A stretch of DNA of 64,000 nt from Mytilus galloprovincialis (taxonomy: Eukaryota > Mollusca > Bivalvia > Mytilida > Mytilidae): NCBI RefSeq assembly GCF_965363235.1, contig NC_134842.1:7281112-7345111 (forward strand), read 5' to 3'. The position numbers and the translations under genes are program-made. Below the pieces are notes generated by a model. The model was not told the DNA's origin. It saw nothing but the letters and a program-made list of their open reading frames with translations, and did not search any database. Of the stretch, positions 60,901 to 64,000 are shown one piece after another (the first letter of the stretch is position 1; every line of letters starts with the position of its first letter).

Positions 60901-63399
60901 AATTAGATATTTCTTGCCATTGCGCAATACTGTGCAATTGAAAAGACTTGCTATTGCACAATACTTAATATAATAGTTTTGGATCCTGATTTGGACCAAC
61001 TTGAAAACTGGGCCCATAATAAAAATCTAAGTACATTTTTGGATTCAGCATTTCAAAGAACCCCAATATTTCAATTTTTGTTAAAATCAGACTAAGTTTA
61101 ATTTTGGACCCTTTGGACTTTAGTGTAGACCAATTTGAAAACAGGACCAAAAATGAAGAATCTACATACACAGTTAGATTTGGTATATCAAAGAACCCCA
61201 TTTATTCAATTTTTGATGAAATCAAACAAAGTTTAATTTTGGACCCCGATTTGGACCAACTTGAAAACTGGGCCAATAATCAAGAATCTAAGTACATTTT
61301 TAGATTCAGCATATCAAAGAATCTAACTGATTCATTTTTTGTCAAAATCAAACTAAGTTTAATTTTGGACCCTTTGGACCTTAATGTAGACCAATTTGAA
61401 AACCGGACCAAAGGTTAAGAATCTACATACACAGTCATGACAGTTAGATTCGGCATATCAAAGAACCCCAATTATTCAATTTTGATGAAATCAAACAAAG
61501 TTTAATTTTGGACCCTTTGGGCCCCTTATTCTGTTGGGACCAAAACTCCCAAAATCAATACCAACCTTCCTTTTATGGTCATAAACCTTGTGTTTAAATT
61601 TCATAGATTTCTATTTACTCATACTAACGTTATGGTGCAAAAACCAAGAAAAATGCTTATTTGGGTCCCTTTTTGGCCCCTAATTCCTAAACTGTTGGGA
61701 CCTAAACTCCCAAAATCAATACCAACCTTCCTTTTGTAGTCATTAACATTGTGTTTAAATTTCATTGATTTCTATTTACTTAAACTAAAGTTATTGTGCG
61801 AAAACCAAGAATAATGCTTATTTGGGCCCTTTTTTGGCCCCTAATTCCTAAACTGTTGAAACCAAAACTCCCAAAATCAATCCCAACCGTTCTTTTGTGG
61901 TCATAAACCTTGTGTCAAAATTTCATAGATTTCTATTAACTTAAACTAAAGTTATAGTGCGAAAACCAAGAAAATGCTTATTTGGGCCCTTTTTGGCCCC
62001 TAATTCCTAAAATGTTGGGACCAAAACTCCCAAAATCAATACCAACCTTCCTTTTGTGGTCATAAACCTTGTGTTAAAATTTCATAGATTTCCATTCACT
62101 TTTACTAAAGTTAGAGTGCGAAAACTAAAAGTATTCGGACGCAGGACGACGACGACGACGACGACGACGCCGACGCCGACGCCAACGTGATAGCAATATA
62201 CGACGAAAAATTTTTCAAATTTTGCGGTCGTATAAAAACCTGTAGGGGCATAGAAAAAAAGTTTTTGAAAATTTTGGAAACTAATTTTATACATGTATAC
62301 AGAAAAGTAACGAATGAGAAATAAGTTTTAGAAGAAAATATTGAGAAAAAAAAATATATTTCTCTGACAACAAATTTCCAGTTATTTTAAACCTGATATT
62401 TCTATTACCTGTCATATTTAATTTTCTGGGAGGAGAGTTCCTGATAGAATCTAACATCTTTGGACGAAGTCTCTTTGATGATGGTGGTTCCATACTTTCG
62501 TCTTTCATAGGTGAGGAATTCTCAACTGGTTTTTCTAATCTAAATCATAAAATAAATACTTTTTGATTCTTGCTCTTAGCGTCTTAAGTAAATACAGTGG
62601 AGTCTATATGTGCACTTACTTTCAGGCAAACAGAAACTGTTATATTTTCTTCAATTCTTCTATCTATATTGTTATCATGTATATGTATGATGGATTTTTT
62701 TTAACTGGAGGAATTTTCAACCCATATGGTTCAATTCTTGGGGTATAACATGAGATTAAATTTTCTTTAACATCAAACAACCATTATCAGAACCACCCTT
62801 TATACCGACAAACGCAAAAAAAAGATGCCCCTTCATTTTTTGTATGACCATATTTCTTCGTTATCCCTTTTTTCATATATATATCCAATGTAAAACCTCA
62901 AGAATAAAACATGGAAAATAAATACATCCTTTGTGATAAGACATGCAACTAGTTTTTCATACAATACTGCACTTTTAAGTTACTGTGACTTCATTAATTT
63001 TCGTTTGTACCAATTTTCATGGATTCAGTAAAACTTGCATTTTTATGTATACTCAATTTTGTGGTTCATCAATTTCTGCATATTATCATATACAAAATTG
63101 TATTTCTTTGCACATTTGAATTTGTTGTTCGCCTGTTTATACACGACATCCAAAAAACTTGGTATCCAACCAATAATAAAGAATGCACAGTATATCAAAA
63201 GCTGCATTTGCTAAATTTTGAAATATAAAAATCTTATTCAAACAATTATTTACTTGCTAAATAAACTTACAATTTTAATGATGTTGTAGATGAATGTTGA
63301 AGTCTGAATAGTACTGATGTTCCTCTAAACTTCAATTGTCCTACAGCCTGTAAAAACTCTCCTAATGGTAACTTATTCTTACTCTCAGCTCCAAATAAT
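48938..63399 (-). CDS. PPP-family serine/threonine phosphatase, 13 exons, 5' end beyond window
   Basis: Exons: 63271-63399, 62409-62539, 59361-59411, 56561-56710, 56163-56254, 54482-54562, 53188-53320, 52498-52628, 52086-52192, 51475-51577, 50999-51141, 50261-50438, 48938-49063. Phase is kept at every junction; 1555 nt give 517 visible residues. Catalytic landmarks, in visible numbering: GDIHG (256-260), GDYVDRG (288-294), RGNHE (319-323), VHGG (His374), WSDP, RAHE (His468) and a C-terminal [12 protein letters not shown] where PP1 has SAPNYCGEF. These supply the two-metal site for Ser/Thr dephosphorylation. The 255-residue N-terminal part is unlike PP1, PP2A, calcineurin, PP5 or PPEF as I know them; it has [20 protein letters not shown] at its start and a basic SSKRLRPK that may be a nuclear signal. 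Subfamily not named. Confidence 0.88.
49793..50232. mobile_element. small pearl-like element with hairpin end (intron 12 of phosphatase)
   Basis: It starts GGATGCCCCACTCGC and ends with hairpin ATGCCCCTCTAC-loop-GTAGGTGGGGCAT. The core is two units of about 175 bp (CACTATCATTTTCTATGTTC, TGGACC, ACATGTGTACTAAGTTTCAA, ACTACCTTGACCAAAAACTT). These precede a GGACGAACGAACGAACGG microsatellite. No coding capacity. Confidence 0.75.
50895..50945 (+). repeat. tail fragment, GTCTCTTGTGGATAGTTGTC
   Basis: A short piece of the dispersed family best seen at 21780-21980; another lies at 50600-50680. In intron 11 of the phosphatase gene. Confidence 0.45.
51672..51790. repeat. half copy of the TACTGTAAATTCAG palindromic repeat
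   Basis: TACTGTAAATTCAGAAATTA matches the terminal part of the MITE at 57514-57724. In intron 9 of the phosphatase gene. Confidence 0.5.
53735..54205 (+). mobile_element. 5'-truncated Penelope-like 3' end, copy 2
   Basis: About 470 bp, nearly the same as 3980-4445, including GGTATAGGGGGAGGGTTGAG and GAGCCTCTGGCCTTTGTTAG. It carries no coding part. It is preceded by (TA)n and sits antisense in intron 6 of the phosphatase gene. The ORF at 54038-54271 is a shadow of this tail. Confidence 0.8.
54725..55820. mobile_element. pearl-like element with 147-bp tandem core and terminal hairpin
   Basis: It starts CAAGAGTGCACACGCTGAAA. Six units carry ATGAGGTC at 54881, 55028, 55175, 55322, 55468 and 55624, so the unit is 147 bp (last one longer). 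Most units hold GAGGTCAAGGTCA or a variant. A (CCG)n run is followed by a hairpin at 55781-55815: GTCGAGC pairs GCTCGAC and CTGCAAC pairs GTTGCAG around an AAAA loop. In intron 5 of the phosphatase gene. Confidence 0.8.
57514..57724. mobile_element. palindromic MITE, 211 bp
   Basis: The ends are inverted: TACTGTAAATTCAGTAATTA at the left, TACTGTAAATTCAGAAATTA read from the right, with further AT-rich complementarity inward. Noncoding, in intron 3 of the phosphatase gene. The superfamily cannot be set without a clear target duplication. Confidence 0.65.
58261..59045. repeat. 39-bp satellite array, 20 copies, with 7-unit higher-order repeat
   Basis: Exactly 20 units of 39 bp (58261-59040) plus a partial one; the unit runs CCACATATGACATTTGTAAT then CCATGATCATTGCAGAATG. 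Two sites vary (CATATG or CAAATG; TTGCAG or TTGAAG). Units 3-9 and 10-16 carry the same seven-step pattern, a 273-bp higher-order repeat. The unit is a multiple of 3 and has no stop in two minus frames, giving spurious 268- and 270-residue ORFs. In intron 3 of the phosphatase gene. Confidence 0.95.
60237..62238. mobile_element. 2-kb pearl-like element, copy 2
   Basis: Same order of blocks as 43117-45172 and same ends (CCAGATGCTCCGCAGGGCGT to TGCGGTCGTATAAA), in the same orientation, with indels in the minisatellite and tandem units. A GAC/GCC run lies at about 62143-62183. In intron 2 of the phosphatase gene. The ORFs at 61104-61418 and 60965-61201 come from its tandem units. Confidence 0.85.
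62990..63195 (+). repeat. TTTCGTGGATT-family palindromic repeat
   Basis: TTCATTAATTTTCGTTTGTA, CATGGATTCAGTAAAACTTG, then the inverted half TTGGTATCCAACCAATAATA, ending GCACAGTA. In intron 1 of the visible phosphatase gene. Confidence 0.5.
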
Positions 63400-63514
63400 C
63401 TGTAAAACAATATGAATGTAATAAAAATACATTGTGAATTGTAAAATGTACCCATATGAACATGATGAAAGCATTTGCTGTTTAGTTAAATCTTATGCAT
63501 GCTGAAGGATGTAT

Positions 63515-63625
63515 CATGTAGGAAATGGAGCTCTCGCTGCATTGAAAACTCATTGGTGGCCTTCGGTTGTTTTCTGTTCTTTGGTTGGGTTGTTGTCTCT
63601 GTTTCCATTCTTAGTTCTTTTGTGA
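63515..63625 (+). repeat. retroelement 3' tail fragment
   Basis: CTCTCGCTGCATTGAAAACT, CATTGGTGGCCTTCGGTTGT and TTGGGTTGTTGTCTCTG match the tail at 4310-4440. It lies upstream of the first visible phosphatase exon. Confidence 0.6.
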
Positions 63626-63739
63626 TTTAAATACAAAATGTACCTTTACTCTTGCATTTGCTGTTTAATATGTTTCAATCTCATGCATACTAAAGGATGT
63701 GTCATGTAGGAAAGAAGAGCTGTCAGTATATTTTTAAAT

Positions 63740-64000
63740 AAAAATTAGCTTTATATTTAGGACCAGATCTGTCGATCTTGGTTCAAGATAGGTTATTAAT
63801 TCTACAACATCATAATGTACATGTGTACTTAGTTTCAAGTTAATGTAACAACAAACTCCTTATAAACTACCTTAAAAACTGTAACCCTAAAAGGGACACA
63901 CTAACAGACTGACTGAATGTCTGACAAACAAAATATTGGATGGAAGAAAGATTGGACAGATAGAATATCAGACAGATGAACAGACCAGGAAACATTGTGT
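63740..64000. mobile_element. partial pearl-like element at window edge
   Basis: ATGTACATGTGTACTTAGTT, CAAGTTAATGT and ACTACCTTAAAAACTGTAAC resemble the core of the element at 49793-50232, followed by GACAGACTGAC-type simple repeats and CAGACCAGGAAACAT. The right end is outside the window. Confidence 0.5.

Noticed and set aside
61104-61418. 104-residue plus ORF with repeated DPLD/FENR text
   Set aside because: Translation of tandem units in the 2-kb element; the reverse strand and copy 1 give similar spurious frames.

Overview
The window looks like nuclear DNA from a bivalve mollusc, most likely a marine mussel (Mytilus-like). This is inferred from AT-rich DNA, small exons in long introns, and several dispersed repeat families typical of mussel genomes: tRNA-derived SINEs, pearl-like elements with internal tandem arrays, and Penelope-like reverse transcriptase fragments. 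No operons or CRISPR arrays were seen. Gene models below were built by reading splice sites and checking that reading phase is kept across every junction.

Layout. 1-7.8 kb is repeat DNA: a 14-copy 73-bp tandem array, Penelope-like remains and a hammerhead ribozyme motif at about 5.80-5.85 kb. 7.8-12.4 kb (minus) holds a secreted methionine/glycine-rich protein gene of four coding exons, one only 18 nt long, with a candidate TATA promoter and 5' UTR exon. 13.2-14.9 kb holds two inverted-repeat DNA elements. 14.96-38.33 kb is a cluster of three paralogous 3-beta-hydroxysteroid dehydrogenase-like genes (two minus, one plus). All have four coding exons with matching phases and almost the same exon lengths. 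Intron 1 of the plus-strand copy holds a roughly 6.5-kb antisense LINE with an intact 1188-residue endonuclease/reverse transcriptase ORF and two different ORF1-like coding regions upstream. 38.3-48.9 kb is gene-free repeat DNA, including a 2-kb pearl-like element.

48.94-63.40 kb (minus) is a 13-exon PPP-family serine/threonine phosphatase gene whose 5' end lies beyond the window. It has all the usual PPP metal and catalytic motifs and a long unusual N-terminal part. Its introns carry a second copy of the 2-kb element, a 20-copy 39-bp satellite with a seven-unit higher-order repeat, a 147-bp tandem-repeat element, a 5'-truncated Penelope-like 3' end and a small hairpin-ended element.

The host genes point to three unrelated roles: extracellular matrix or shell/byssus secretion, steroid or sterol oxidation at the ER, and protein dephosphorylation. 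The rest is a dense record of transposon activity. Exon limits rest on canonical GT/AG sites and phase; no transcript data were available.
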